Positions 12,525 to 24,753 are shown, counted from the first letter of the stretch. The stretch is 64,000 nt of DNA from Riptortus pedestris (GCA_019009955.1 CM032228.1:229685501-229749500); one strand, 5' to 3'. The notes: generated by a model from the sequence alone, not told the origin. Made by a program: numbers and translations.

Positions 12525-14318
12525 CTAGCTCAGATACCCGGCTTCGCTCGGGAATTCATTTGAGGCTGAATGGTGATGGTATATTTTTGGAAAAGCTTTA
12601 CTTTGCACAATATTTTGACATTTACCCGTTCCAGAGTTTAGGGTTAATACTCGTTGTTGGCGATTGTTAATAATAAAATTATTTTTTTATGTAAGACTTC
12701 ACTGTCCTCCATATTGCCATATTGTCTCCTGTGCATTATGCATAGATTTGAATTATTAAGGAGAAAATATTGACATACATTTGAATTAATTCTTTCAGGT
12801 GATGTACCTCGTAGTTCATATTGAAAAGAAGTGTTGAGCAAATTTCTCTAAATAACAAAATAAACAACTTTTGTTATGTGCATATTTGCTGAAAAAGCAA
12901 TAGGAAATGAAATATCATTATATTTAATTTCAGCCCTTCCTTACAACCCCCACTCCTGCCCGTCCCTAGAAATGTTGGTATGGCTTGTTATAATGAAGGC
13001 ATTAGTCCTAATACACCTACCGAGTTTGGTTTAGTTCGGCTGAGTCTTTTGTGCTAAATAAAATTGTGGACTCCCGCTATAGTTTTAGTGTATAACTCAT
13101 TTATACTTCCGTATTCGGTGAAAGTGCATATATCAAAAATTAGTCTAAATTACAAAATAAACAACTTTTGTTTTGTGCATTTTTGCTGATAAAGCAATAG
13201 GTAACGAAGTATCGCTATTTTTAATTTCAGGCCTCCCATATAACCCCCACTCCTGTTCGTTTTAGAGAATATTAATATAGCCTAAAGTCTAAGTTGGGCT
13301 AGTAGTAATTACGTACCAAGTTTCATAAAATTTGGTTTAGCCATTTATCCGTGAAAAGGTAACAAACAAACAGACACGAAAGAAACAAAATGTAGTTATG
13401 GTGTCTATGACATGTGAAACGAAAAGTTATTGTGAAATTTCGCGAAAAAAATCAATGTACAGACAGAGGTTACAATTTTATATATATATAGATATATTCT
13501 GTTAACACTAGCTATCGCAATTTTTTTAATCGTTACCAAACATTATATATAAGCGTTTTATGTAAAAATAAAGGTCAGGTTCGTTATTGCCAGAAATCGG
13601 ACCAGCGGGAAGTCAGGTTAAAAGGTGGAATTTCGAAAAATTGAAATATCTCTATTATTATAAATGGGATCGGACAATTTTCCATAACCTATCTTATTGC
13701 AAATATAATTACCATTAAATGGCGTTATATGAATATTTTTTCTATAATGAATATTATACCTTCACAAATGGATTTTTTTAGTTTTAACGCTTCAGTAAAC
13801 TATACTCATGTCATAATTACAATAAGCTGTTATATCAAGAACCTCATTATTGTAAGCTTAAGTTACAAATAATGATTTCAAGAGAACTTTAATATGCGAG
13901 AAACATGTACATACGATGTGGGATGACGTCATCATTTAAGATTTTACGTTCTTATCTTAAAAATATTGATTTATTCTTTACCATACTAGATATTTTACTG
14001 TTTCACTCAACAATAAAGATCACATTACTTAATGACTGAAATCGGAACTGGAATAGGGGTTTAGATACTCTAAACTCTTTAGGACATATTTTAATTTGAA
14101 AATTAAAAATATCTCCATTATCCTCCTCCTTGGATCGAAAAATGTTACAGAACTTGTGTTCTTGTTAATTTATTGATGTTCTATAATTGCTGTTACATAT
14201 ATTTTCTCTTAACTCTATTATTAAGCGAGTAATTAGTACTTTCCAGTTCTAGTGTGTCATTAGTACTGGGGTCATACCAGCACGGGGGAAATCTGCTTAG
14301 TTTTCCCAGGCCCCTGAT
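12349..14318 (+). mobile_element. HINE-like element, subtype C, split by a Helitron
   Basis: The 5' part (AGCAGATTTATC, the GAGGTCGTACTCGTGG block, (TA)n from 12475) is interrupted at 12525. It resumes at 13493 with TTCTGTTAACACTAGCTATCGC and runs through the paired AAATATCTC motifs to a decayed 3' end (GGGAAATCTGCTTAG, then CCCAGGCCCCTGA before T8). The 3' hairpin has largely lost its pairing. Confidence 0.72.
12525..13492 (-). mobile_element. Canonical non-autonomous Helitron
   Basis: On the minus strand the element starts TC, ends CTAG and sits between A and T, the insertion rule of canonical Helitrons. Just before CTAG is a hairpin (CCCGAGCGAAGCCGGG). It lies inside the (TA)n tract of a HINE-like copy. 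Inside it an approximately 300-bp unit is tandemly duplicated (AAATAACAAAATAAACAACT near 12851 and again near 13152). No Rep/helicase ORF, so it must rely on an autonomous relative. Confidence 0.75.
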
Positions 14319-14847
14319 TTTTTTTAAACACCTTTACCTGTTACACTAACGGAGATGTAAAGTTTTGTTTATAACTAACTAAATTTTTTTTTATCCATCT
14401 TAAATTTCAAATCCTTTTAACAGAGGTTCGTTATTTAAGGAAAAAGGGATAATAGATGGGCTCTGACGTCAGTAGTTTTCCGGGTTTAGTGAGTCCCAAC
14501 TTCTCCTTATCTGGTATTAGCCCATACATCGTGAAACACCGTATTCTGAGCTTAAATTCCAAATCTTGTTTGGAACTATCCATGTTTCGTCATCAATAAA
14601 TAATATAGAAGTATTTTCTAAAATTTCGTTATTTAATAAAACGATTCCATCTATAATAATCAATGGTCGTAATCGTGGATTTAGAAGAGTTGCAAATAGA
14701 AAATTTAAATTTTAGTTAGTTTTCAGGGTGGAGGAAAGAATAGCCAGAGATAACCCTATAAAGGTGGATATAATTAAAAATGAAGGCCCTTTCAGTATTT
14801 ATTGCATATAAATTATACCTTTTCCGTAATAATATTTTACTAGTTAG

Positions 14848-14930
14848 TATCGACAAACATTTGAAGCAAAGTTTCAAAAAATAATTAGTGCAAGCTCAAT
14901 AGCTCATTAGGCCTTATGAAAATCTATTAC
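14848..14930 (-). mobile_element. HINE-like 5'-end fragment (decayed)
   Basis: GACAAACATTTGAAGC..TTTC..AGCTCAATAGCTCATTA..GGCCTTATGAAAATCT matches the order of the 5' terminal block of complete copies but is heavily mutated. Confidence 0.45.
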
Positions 14931-16279
14931 AACTATTTCTCGTTGAAATATTAATATCACTTTAACTCGAAGCTAAAGCTGAAATCTTTTTATATATTTT
15001 TAGTAATCCAAGAATCTTTTGAACTCTATTCATAATTTTTACCGTTTCAAAAAAAAAAAGAAAAATATTGCTTAAAAATTATGAATTCATATTTTGAAAT
15101 TTAATAAATGCAAAGGAACTGATTTGAAAATAGGTTTGGTTATATCCTGTAAAAGAAACATGAAAGCTCGTTTATGAGTAACAAACAGGTGTAAAGATTG
15201 ACAAAGGTTCCAATTTTTGACGAACGAGTCGAATAGGAACAGAAAAGAAATCTGTCTCCTTAGATTTTAAAAGATGTAATTGTGCACGTCAGAATTTCAG
15301 AACATTTTCATAATGAATCCGTCATCAGAGACACGTAATTTAAGGGAGTAAGAGAAAATATTATTATGTTCTTCTTTGAATGAGATTAGATTATATTTAA
15401 ATACTTCAGCTGGTCGCAGAGTTTTCTGAAAGGATTAAAATAAACCTGACAATTAAGTATGTTAATTACATCTTATGGAGATTGGATGCTAATCCAGTTC
15501 TTGAATATTTCACACCCTAAAATGTCCCTTTTAGTTTTGGCAATGCTTTGCATGGATTTAGTCTCTTAGCCTGTGTACTGGTACATTTTAAGCTATAAAA
15601 AGCTTTCTCCATTACTCACCAGCATGCGCTACACCTTTCCTAGTACCTGGACTTCTCAATTCCAAGGCTACTCAATATGTTAATTTAAATAATTTTTTTT
15701 TTTTCATTTTCGAAAGATAATTGCGAACTTAGTATTGAGTAATTATATTCGATAAGCAATTTCTTATTTGTTATAGATGTTGTAGTTGAGCTTTTTGTAC
15801 TTAGAAATTGGATTTGATACAAGTCCTCCTACGTATTACTTGATTTGGTTATTTTATATTCATTCCGGTATATTGAAACTTCATAATAAGTAACAAATCA
15901 TTCAAGGAACCCTGATTACATTACAAATCAAATATGGATTTATAAAAAAGGATTCAATGGCTTAAATTCCTACAAAGGCAAAGTATTTATTAATTTAAAT
16001 GAGTTCCGCAGTCGATGGCGATTCAATCTTTAAATGGCCATTGAATTAGGAAAAAAAAAAAAGAGAAAAGAAATAAATCATGCCAAATGAGCAATGGAAC
16101 AGGTTGATTCCTGAAACCATTAGCATATAAAATTCCATATGTATGAAAACATCAGGGTAATGAAAATGATATTAATGAACTTGTAAAAACCATATAAATG
16201 GTAATATTATTATTTGTAACGTTATTATTTTTAACTGCCATATAACCAGCCATAGCGTTACTATTCTAGCCATATAATT

Positions 16280-16405
16280 ATGGCTAATTCTTACGGGCTA
16301 TCTACAGAGTAACAACTCTTTTCTAGCCAGGGTGGTACAAAGGATTTTATTTAATGAGTTCATTACTAAATAATTATAGCTCAGGCGGGAATCTAACGCT
16401 CCTTT
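16280..16405 (-). mobile_element. SINE-1 fragment
   Basis: Read on the minus strand it contains GGAGCGTTAGATTCCCGCC (a decayed B box), AATAAAATCCTTTGTACCAC, CCCTGGCTAGAA and the ACTCTGTAGATAGCCCGT tail, all in the SINE-1 order. Confidence 0.68.
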
Positions 16406-17497
16406 CTACATATATTAAAAAATAAGAGAAGCGAAGAAAACAAGAAAAGCAAAAATATAAATAAATAACATTTAAAAAAAATATTAGTATAAAAATAATC
16501 AACGAATGAAGAATAGTGTGAATAAATTGTAGAATATAGTATGTTGTATATGTTAATGTTTTTTGATGAGTAATGATTATGCCTAATCGTGTAATTACTG
16601 TTATAAGTCAAAAAGTTCCTGTAAGTCATGTGGAATATCTACATCGTCTCTTGGTCGACAGTCTGTTAATATGTGATGTACTGTCAAAGTTTCTTTGCAA
16701 TTTTAACAAGTCGGTGAGGTACGTATTGCTGATTTATCAATCACTAGTAAAATAAGAACCAGGCAAAATAAGAAGGCACAAAAATTACTTCAATTTTTTT
16801 TTTTCCTACTGAGCTTTTCTGTGCTCTGAACTTTTGTTCTTATTTCCGCCACATTGGCTTTCTGGAAAGACTTCGTTAGGCATAAAAGCATCTTTTCCTT
16901 GCGATCATTCTAGCTTTTATATTTGTGTCGACACTATAGCTTTCCGTAAGTATCTCCCACAGAAAAAAATAAAAATATATGGAGCACAAAAAATACATGA
17001 AATCAAGTATGTAGTTAAATGAAAATCTTTCAAATTTAATATTATAATAGTTTATTTTTTTTTTTTTGAGAAGCTCAAGTAATCCCCTCTCCGACATGAC
17101 CTCACGATTTCAGTGGCCTTCCACCCGCACTTTATTTTTCTTGAAGAGGAAATCGCAGTTCTCAATTTTAAGTAATCAAAAATAAAATGGATAAGGAAAA
17201 ATAAAGAAAAAAAAACAGCTTTAAGAAGAGTGGCTTCCGTTATCCATTGGTGAGGGGGCTATTAAAAAAATTAAGTTTATTGGAAAGAAAAGTAAAATGG
17301 ATTAGGGAATAGAAAAAGCAGCTGTTGTAAAACTTGAACAGCTTGGCCTTGGATGTCCCATTAACTCAAATTAGATGTTTCTGATTTTATATTGTCGCTT
17401 TCAATCCAGCCATTATATTCTGATAAGGTATTCTGGATATTTGATGAGACATTGTAAATTTAGATATTCTCATTCAATGAACGTCGTCAAATAAAAA

Positions 17498-17640
17498 CGT
17501 CCGTCACGCAAGGGCTGCGTAAGCTAAGCAGATTTCCCACGTGCTGGAGTGACACAATATTAATGTCGTCCCACCAGACATTCTCTATTTCAAAGTAAGA
17601 ATTTGATGGGTAAAAGCGGGGACTAACAGAAGGCTGTTAA
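17498..17640 (-). mobile_element. HINE-like subtype C hairpin-end fragment
   Basis: AAAAA/CGTCCGTCACGCAAGGGCTGCG with hairpin, AAGCAGATTTCCCACGTGCT and subtype-C sequence (GGAGTGACACAATATTAATG). It stops after about 140 bp where the next HINE-like copy begins. Confidence 0.68.
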
Positions 17641-17647
17641 AAAAAAA

Positions 17648-18283
17648 GTTTGTGACGCAGGGGCTGCGTAAACAAACCAGATTTTCCACGAGAAGGTTTA
17701 CAATAGATAAATATACATGCAGGTAACAAAACCGTGAATGCTTAGTAAATGTACAATACAAGGCTGAATTGTAAACAAACAGGCAAGCCAACCTCGTAGC
17801 GCTGCATAGATAGACAGGAAAGACAATCAATTAATGAAATATATCTGAATATAACATATTAATTTTATTGAAAACAATTTACTAAAGCTAGTGCTGTAAT
17901 TTGTAATGAATCAGAACCAGTTTTATCTCAATCACTCAACTTTAGTAGTCCAAAAACAAAAGAAGGGGGTGGGGGTCAACAGAACGTATTTGTATATATC
18001 TCACAAAGTAAAAGTTCAATGAAAACAATATTTGGAATTAATCCTTCAATTAATATCTTTTATTGTATAACAGAGCATTGTTTATGTAACACTAGTAGAA
18101 GTGGGGGTTTACTGAAGGCTGAAAACTGAAAAATGCAAATATCTCAGCTAATATTCAAGATAGAGAATAAATGTATATAACATTATTTATAGTGTATTTG
18201 ATTTTCAATAAGATTGATTCTATACACTTTTTCGATCCAACTTATAGTAACGGAGATATTTCGAATTTTCTAAATTCTCCCCC

Positions 18284-18353
<70 letters not shown>

Positions 18354-19171
18354 TTGCTACTGCTCTAGCTGTCACAATCATTGCTTTTCGTTACCATACT
18401 CAATATATAAGAGGTTCATGTAAAACTAAAGATCAAGTTCGTTAACGGCTAAAATCGGACAGAGGGGAAGAGTTTTAATTTTAAAAGTCGAAATATCTCC
18501 GTTACTATACGTAGGATTGAAAATTGATATAAAACCAATCTTATTGAAAATTAAATGCACTATGAATGTTGTTCTCTCTATTCTCTATCATGAATATTAA
18601 CCGAGATATATGTTTCAGTTTTCAGTCCTCAGCAAACCCCCACTTCTACTCATGTCACACGAAAAATACTCCTTATATAATAAACCACTTTGGTTGAACG
18701 GTAAATACCAAATATTGTTTTTAAGAGAAATTTATTATACGAGGTACATGCAAACATGTTCTGTTAACCCCCCCCCCCTTCGTCTTAAGGTCTTGGACTA
18801 CCAAAATTTGTGTGGTTAAGACAACAAATATTCTGATTTATTTTAAATCACAGCATTAGCCAAAGTAAATAGTTTTGTATAAAATTAATATGTTATATTC
18901 ACATATATTTCAGTAATATTTTTTTCCGGTCTAGAATATATCTATCTATCTGTTCAGCTCTCAGGTCAGATTGGCTGACCTGTTTGTTTAAATTTCAGAT
19001 CCTTTCCATTGAGAGGGTATTAGAATTGACTGAATGATTTCTCATTACGGTTTATAGTTATTCACTTAATATTCACGTTGGTGTTAAGTGTTTGTTACCA
19101 ATATGATAATTTATCTCTTGTAAAACTTCAGTGGGAAATCTGCTTAGTTTACGCGGCCCTTGCCAGACAGA
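17648..19171. mobile_element. Back-to-back HINE-like composite with two hairpin ends
   Basis: The left half (17648-18295) is a subtype-B copy in minus orientation, from the GACGCAGGGGCTGCG hairpin to the core. After a (TA)n(TG)n tract (18288-18354) the right half (18355-19171) is a subtype-B copy in plus orientation, running from CTCTAGCTGTCACAA through the core to GGGAAATCTGCTTAG and a decayed hairpin. Both outer ends are therefore 3' ends, and both palindromic 5' ends are missing. Confidence 0.75.
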
Positions 19172-19599
19172 AATTTGATGTTCTTAGTGGTACTCTTCAG
19201 GTGCTATTATCAGGAAGTAAATTAGAACTCCACGAGTTCCACTTAGGTGAGAATACTACACCTGTAGCTGACTAAATCTTTTTCTCTTTCTCTCTAATTC
19301 TTTGATTGATCGCCTCCCCATCAGAAGGTGCCTTCTTCCCTTCTGCCTTCTCATTCCTTAATTCGTTTGAGCAAATCTATTTCTAATATCATTAGTGAGT
19401 CTCTAACTCCCGTTCACATTTGCCATCTTTTTACAGTTCGTCGATAGATACCTAGTCATCTTTACCCTCATTTCAAGAAGGAACTTAATTCATCATAGAT
19501 ACATATTTTATTTTATCTATCAATTTATTTATTTTAATTACATTTTGTTTTTAAATATTTTATTTGATTTCTCTATTGTTCATTGAGACTCCAGTTTCG

Positions 19600-19980
19600 T
19601 TTTTAGTTCTCACGTTTAAGTGTGTGTAGTTTTGGATTTTATCTTTTATCTGTGTCTTTGTTATGTATTCTGTTCTTTGTTTTGTTAGATTTCTGTTTAT
19701 GTGTTCGATTTCTGTTTTTTTTTTCCATTTCTGTTTTATGTTGTATTTCTGTTTTTTTTATTTTCCATTTTGTTTTTGAGTTCCATTTTAGTTTTTATTT
19801 TTATTTTTGTGTTTCTTTTCCATTTCTGCTTTTCCCCAATAACTGTATTTTGTTCTTTTTCTGCTTTTTGTTTTCCATTTAGTTTTGTGTTCCATTTCTG
19901 GTTTGGGTTTTATTTCTGTTTTATGGTTTTATTTTCCTTTAAATTAATTTTGTTTTGTTTTAAACTTTTTTACAGATTTT
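19600..19980. repeat. T-rich low-complexity tract with TTCCATTT repeats
   Basis: Repeated TTTCTGTTTTTT and TTCCATTT strings in an almost purine-free strand. The overlapping Phe/Leu/Cys-rich ORFs reflect composition, not coding. Confidence 0.8.
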
Positions 19981-21387
19981 TTCTCACAGCAACACAGGTG
20001 CGAAGCTCCAAAAAATAAATAATAAATTAACACTAAATTAGTGTCTATTGGTTTTGATTTTAAAATGGCATTGGCATTCGGATATAGGTTCACAGACCCT
20101 GCCCTAAAAGATATATAATAACCCTAATTATACCAAAACATCGAATGAGAAAACTAAAATCTACAATAACTGATTCGTTACCACGTTTTCAAATCAGAGA
20201 AAGACTGAGGATTTCATTTAGTGAGTCCATGCGACAATCGAACCCATTCTATGTGTGTATTATAAAAATGTATGCACACTAACGCAGTAACACACATAAA
20301 TTAACTACAACTTTCATAAATATTTACTTCAAGTTCATCGCTGCAAGAAATCAACTTTTAACCAATCAAATTTTAATAGAGTTGATTGACGATTTTTCTT
20401 TTTACTTTTATGTTCTCTAAATACTAACCGACCACTGTGTTTCATATGCTGCACTTTTCATTTTTTTGAGTCATTTTTTACATTTTTATTAGACAACCGA
20501 AGTTCAGGAGTCTGCCGTGGTTAGGACGCGGTTCCATTCATACTCTAGGCACGTACGTTGCAAATTAAGAAAACCGGCTGAAATACAGGATTTCTCAAAA
20601 CTTGGAGCACAACTCCAAAGGTCGAAGTGGCTAAAGGATTAATTTATTATTATTATTATTAAAGGTCGGTAAACAGTTTCAATATTAATTCTATTTTTAA
20701 TATTTTATGGGAAAAACTTCTTGAGTTGGCTGTGATTCTATCTTTAAAGAGACTTGAATTTGATATACCTTTGGCATGATCATTTTTTCTTTGAATGTAT
20801 TGAATATAAAAAATAATTGGTTTGGCAAAATGCTCTAGGCACATTTGGAAAACTAATGAAATTTGAAAAATCATTATCAAAAATGCAACTATTATTTATG
20901 TATTCAGGAGCATATGTGATATCTTTTGAACAATTCCACAAAGATGGTGGTCAATTAACTGATTCTGGCAGTTCGTTCAAAAATATCATTGGGAAAGACA
21001 ATAATCTCTTCAGCCTTTCTACATACGCTCACCCCATTTGTTTCGGCACCTTTAACATTAACATGATAGATTGCTAACATTTCAAAATAAGTGCCTTCGA
21101 ATGGTATTTAACATTACGTAAATCGGTAACTTGACTGCTTGCTACCCGTCCGTTTATCGGGGTCATAGTTTTTCCAATTTACTGCGTTAGAAACCCAAAA
21201 TATCCATTATTTATTGTTAGTTAATATAATTCAATGAAAACCTAAGGATGCTCAGTAACTTTTAATATAAGATAAAGTTAATTATATTTACTACCGGAAA
21301 TTTAAACATGGTGCGCAACGTGTCCAGTGGATGGGTTAGTGTGTGGCGGAAGGTTAATGGTTTCTAGTATATAAGGAAAAACCAAAT

Positions 21388-21462
21388 ATCCACAGAACTC
21401 GCGTTAGCTCCACAGTTTTCACAAAGAGCCATCACCTATAAACTGAGCTATCCAACGGAATA
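21388..21462 (-). repeat. tRNA-like sequence, possible SINE head
   Basis: The minus strand reads GGATAGCTCAGTTTATAGG, a good RNA polymerase III A-box context, followed 50 bases later by GCGAGTTCTGTGG, a weak B box. The acceptor stem does not pair convincingly, so I do not call a tRNA gene. Confidence 0.3.
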
Positions 21463-21802
21463 CATTAAAACCAAAGGCTATTCAAGAGCTTATCTACAAA
21501 CACACTACATTATCATTTGTTATTAGTTTATTTTTTTTCTTTCTTAATTAATTATGGAGCTCAGGATAGATATGTGGGTGCGTACGTTGGTCTTAATAAA
21601 CTTGTTCAACATAGATTCATGGACTCCATTCCCGTGTGAGCAATAGGAATTTATGTAGTGAAGAATTCACAAAAAAAAAATCCTTTGTCCCATCTTTGCT
21701 TGAAGAGGGCTGTAACTTGTAGTTAATCCATTCAGATTAGCCGCACTGTAGCACAAAGTGTTTAACTTAATACCAATAAAAATTTTGATAAATTTATATC
21801 GT

Positions 21803-21930
21803 GATGACTAATTGAATAAAATCCTTATTCCCACCCTGGCTAGAAAAGGTTGCTTACCTGTAGATAACCCGTCCTAATAATATACAGTAGCACTAATTGG
21901 ACGTTAAGAAATAACAATAAATAATCAACG
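21803..21930 (+). mobile_element. SINE-1 fragment (3' part)
   Basis: AATAAAATCCTTATTCCCAC, CCTGGCTAGAAAAGG, ACCTGTAGATAACCCGTCCT and TTGGACGTTAAGAAATAA follow the SINE-1 tail. The tRNA-like head is absent. Confidence 0.72.
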
Positions 21931-22189
21931 TTGGCTTTTTGAAAAAAAAAAAAAAAAAACATATTGTTTTTGACTAAATATATAAAATTTGTCTCTCTTC
22001 CACTTCTTCAGTCATTCGTTCTATTTGCTATAGAGGAAGTTGAACCCATTCCAAATCCTCAAATATGGTTAATCTTACTCAGACTAGTAAGCCAAATGTC
22101 CTGGAAACGTTTCACTTGAAACATTGAGAGACTTTCGTTGAATCTGAGGTGACACAAATCCTTCTTAAACCCCAAAGGAGCTTAGGATA

Positions 22190-22262
22190 GTCAAAGCGTT
22201 CCCCTTACTCACACATGATAAACCTAGAGTGGATAGTTTGACTCCCACCTGGGAAATAGCAA
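22190..22262 (+). mobile_element. SINE-1 fragment (tRNA-like head)
   Basis: AAAGCGTTCCCCTTACTCAC, ATGATAAACCTAGAGTGG and a decayed B box (AGTTTGACTCCC) match the head of the full copy at 5351-5582. It lies just upstream of a HINE-like element. Confidence 0.62.
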
Positions 22263-22310
22263 TAGAACACGCAGCCTCAAAATTAAATAATTTTAATTGA
22301 ATTGCATTTT

Positions 22311-22884
22311 AGCAGATTTCTCTTAAGGGAAATCAGCTATTGAGGTCGTACTCATAACGCGATTTTCATAAATATTCTTCAAATGTCCACCGACCCTACC
22401 CAGGAGATGACGAAAATGAGGTCCGTTCAAAACTATATATATATATATATATATATTTGTCTTTTAACACTCTAGCGGTCGCAATTTTTGTTTAAACGTC
22501 ACCAAACTCGGTATTTAATCGTTTTATGTAAAAAGGAAGATCAAGTTCTTTAACAGCTGAAATCGGACAAGTGGGAGGGGGGTTTAGAGGGGGAATTTCG
22601 AAAATTCGAAATATCTCCGTTACTATACGTCGGATCGAAAAATTGTATAGAACCATTCTTATTGAAAATTAAATGTACTATAAAATTGTTAAATACAATT
22701 ATTCTCTATTTTGAATATTAACCGAGATATTTGCATTTGTATTAAGTGTAACGGACGAGCTATGGTTCCCGTCGAAAGCTAGTTTGGCCGTTTCAGTAAC
22801 TGATCGGCACTCGTATGGAGATTTCTCTATTGTAAAACTTTACGTGGGAAATCTGCTTAGTTTACGCAGCCCCTGCGCACGGAC
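22311..22884 (+). mobile_element. HINE-like element, subtype A, complete
   Basis: TTTT/AGCAGATTTCTCTTAAGGG at the 5' end, then the GAGGTCGTACTCATAACGCG and GACGAAAATGAGGTCCGTTC blocks, a short (TA)n, the G-run (22575-22592), paired AAATATCTC motifs, the A-specific TAACGGACGAGC..AAAGCTAGTTTGGCCG segment, GGGAAATCTGCTTAG, the hairpin and GGAC/TTTT. About 574 bp, the shortest copy with both ends intact. Confidence 0.82.
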
Positions 22885-23135
22885 TTTTGTTTATTCAGCA
22901 TATTCGTAATACAAGCATGCCTTGTGATGCCCACATAAGGGGTTATTTTTTCGACAAAAAAAGATTTTGCAGAAAATCACCATGGCACAAATTGTTACGT
23001 ATCTCGTTCATATTTAGTAAATGAAGGATTTAGTTCAGATTCTGAAAGGCGAAGAGCAAAAGCCTCATTAGGCAAAAGCTTTACGTACTGTTTCATTAGG
23101 CCTAACTTTATGTAGTGGTGGTAGGAGCACGTTTT

Positions 23136-23265
23136 AGCAGATTTCCCTTAAGGGAAATCAACTATTGAGGTCGTACTCATGACGCTATATTCGAAAAACT
23201 TCTTCGATGACGACATTACGATCCGTTCCAAACTATATATATATATATATATATAATATATATAG

Positions 23266-23328
<63 letters not shown>

Positions 23329-23680
23329 AAGTTCGTTAATGGCTGAAATTGGACCAGGGGAGGAGAGGGTTTAGAGGGGGTAATTTTGAAAATTTGAAAT
23401 ATCTCCGTTACTATACGTCGATCGAAAAATTACATTGAATCAATCTTATTGAAAAAGTAATGCTCGATAAATGTTGTCATGTACAATTCTAGTCTATCTT
23501 GATTATTAACCGGGATATTTGCATTTTTTAGTTTTCAGTAAACCCCCACTCATACTCATGTCATAACACATACAGGTGTTATATTATGAAACACATTATT
23601 TGAAGCCTAAATACCAAATATTGTTCTCATTGAACTTTTACGTTTCAAGGTACATGCAAATGCGTTTCGCATGTGATCAG
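23136..23680 (+). mobile_element. HINE-like element, subtype B, 3' truncated
   Basis: The 5' end TTTT/AGCAGATTTCCC has the perfect 20-bp palindrome, followed by (TA)n then (GA)n (23236-23327) and the full core. The sequence stops matching after ACATGCAAATGCGTTTCGC; the B-specific 3' part and hairpin are missing. The TA tract has partly converted to GA. Confidence 0.75.
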
Positions 23681-24071
23681 CTTCAGGTTTTTGAAGAATG
23701 TTCTTCTTACTAGGTTTTAAAGACTCTCTGGCTGGCCAAATCGGCAAAACAGAATCAGGAGTGTTTTAGTGATACTACCAACGTCGTATATATCTCTATA
23801 TTTTACCTACTTTTTCAATTTATTTAACCCATATAAAAGCTGTTCAATTCTGTAAAAAAACGGTTTATTTCATAAGTTTTTTTAAATAAAATGAATGGAG
23901 TGCGATACAGCTTTTTATTTATAATATTTGGAATCAACATTCTAAAAAAATATAAGAATGAGGTATTTTCAGTGACTATTTTTTTCAGTGTATTATTTGT
24001 AATAAATGTACAGTAACGTAAAATGATTAATCAAAAATTATTCTTCAGGGATTTAGTTATATGCTAAGGGG
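23681..24071. other. Intergenic, nothing recognised
   Basis: Unique AT-rich sequence between a truncated HINE and a piggyBac-like element. Confidence 0.45.
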
Positions 24072-24179
24072 TTAACACTCCAGTAGTCGCGCCTGATCAG
24101 TGAGATCGCTGATAGCTTTCATATTCCATTGCAAGACGCCCTTTGCAAAAGGACTGGTGCCGTGCTTCCTATCTTGCTA

Positions 24180-24281
24180 GAAGGGGGTGCCGAGCCTAGC
24201 CGTTCTAGTAAAGACCTTCAAACATTTAACACAGAGTTGTCAGATTACGATCGATCTCCTAGATACAGAGCGATCTCTCTT
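24180..24281 (+). pseudogene. Candidate first exon of element E, ending in GTAAGT
   Basis: The reading DLQTFNTELSDYDRSPRY ends at a strong 5' splice site (GTAAGTATTTG) from 24282. The E2 copy keeps both the reading (DLQAFNIESSDYDRSPRY) and the splice site on the minus strand. I infer a spliced transposase-derived transcript; no homologue is recognised. Confidence 0.4.
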
Positions 24282-24561
24282 GTAAGTATTTGTGTTTATT
24301 TTATAATTATTTTCCTTCATTGTAAATCGATCTAAAACAATACATTAAAACGTTAACTAAGTTAAATAAATACTAAATTAACTAAGTAAATTAAAACATT
24401 TTATAACAACAATAATGACAGTCAATTTATTTTGTTAAACTGGAGGGAGACGATCTGTGAGATACAGCGCGACCACTTTTGTTTTAAATTAATACAAAAT
24501 TTATTACTTTGTGCTTGTGATTTTAAATTTTATTTGATCCAGAACAAAAATTTTTTCCCCA

Positions 24562-24753
24562 AGCATTTTTAATGAAGTTACAAATGATGAAGATGTGAAG
24601 AAAATACATAGAGTATTATTTGAGGTAGACGTGGATGAAGAAAGTGGTGGTGTACATCACATTCCTGCTGTAGAATATGAAATAGGAGATGAAGACCTGG
24701 ATACAGTTGAAGAAGAAAAAATTGAAGAAAGTCAAGTTAATTCGGAAATATAA
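24562..24753 (+). pseudogene. Acidic N-terminal fragment of a piggyBac-type transposase
   Basis: A 63-residue reading (FNEVTNDEDVKKIHRVLFEV, GGVHHIPAVEYEIGDEDLD, then EEEKIEES) ends at a stop at 24751-24753. It is rich in Asp and Glu, as piggyBac N-termini usually are, and E2 carries a close copy. The catalytic domain is absent. Assignment rests on the TTAA-bounded setting, not on a catalytic motif. Confidence 0.5.

Larger units (their letters stand above)
14319..17497. other. Intergenic, repeat fragments only
   Basis: Besides the HINE fragment at 14848-14930 and the SINE fragment at 16280-16405, this is unique AT-rich sequence. None of the short ORFs (16393-17097) resembles a known protein. 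Confidence 0.45.
19172..21802. other. Intergenic with T-rich low complexity
   Basis: 19600-19980 is TTTTGTTTT-rich and produces a spurious hydrophobic ORF (19622-20018). A tRNA-like string is noted separately at 21388-21462. No supported protein gene. Confidence 0.5.

Noticed and set aside
19622..20018. Hydrophobic ORFs resembling multi-pass membrane proteins
   Set aside because: The strand is T-rich low-complexity sequence. Overlapping open frames with the same composition argue against coding. The same holds for 37968-38225.
21388..21462. tRNA gene
   Set aside because: A-box-like string is good, but the B box is weak and the cloverleaf does not pair. More likely a SINE head.
24129..24335. 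Independent 68-codon gene
   Set aside because: It lies in the piggyBac-like element E1, reads across the conserved 5' splice site, and the sister copy E2 differs in its first part.
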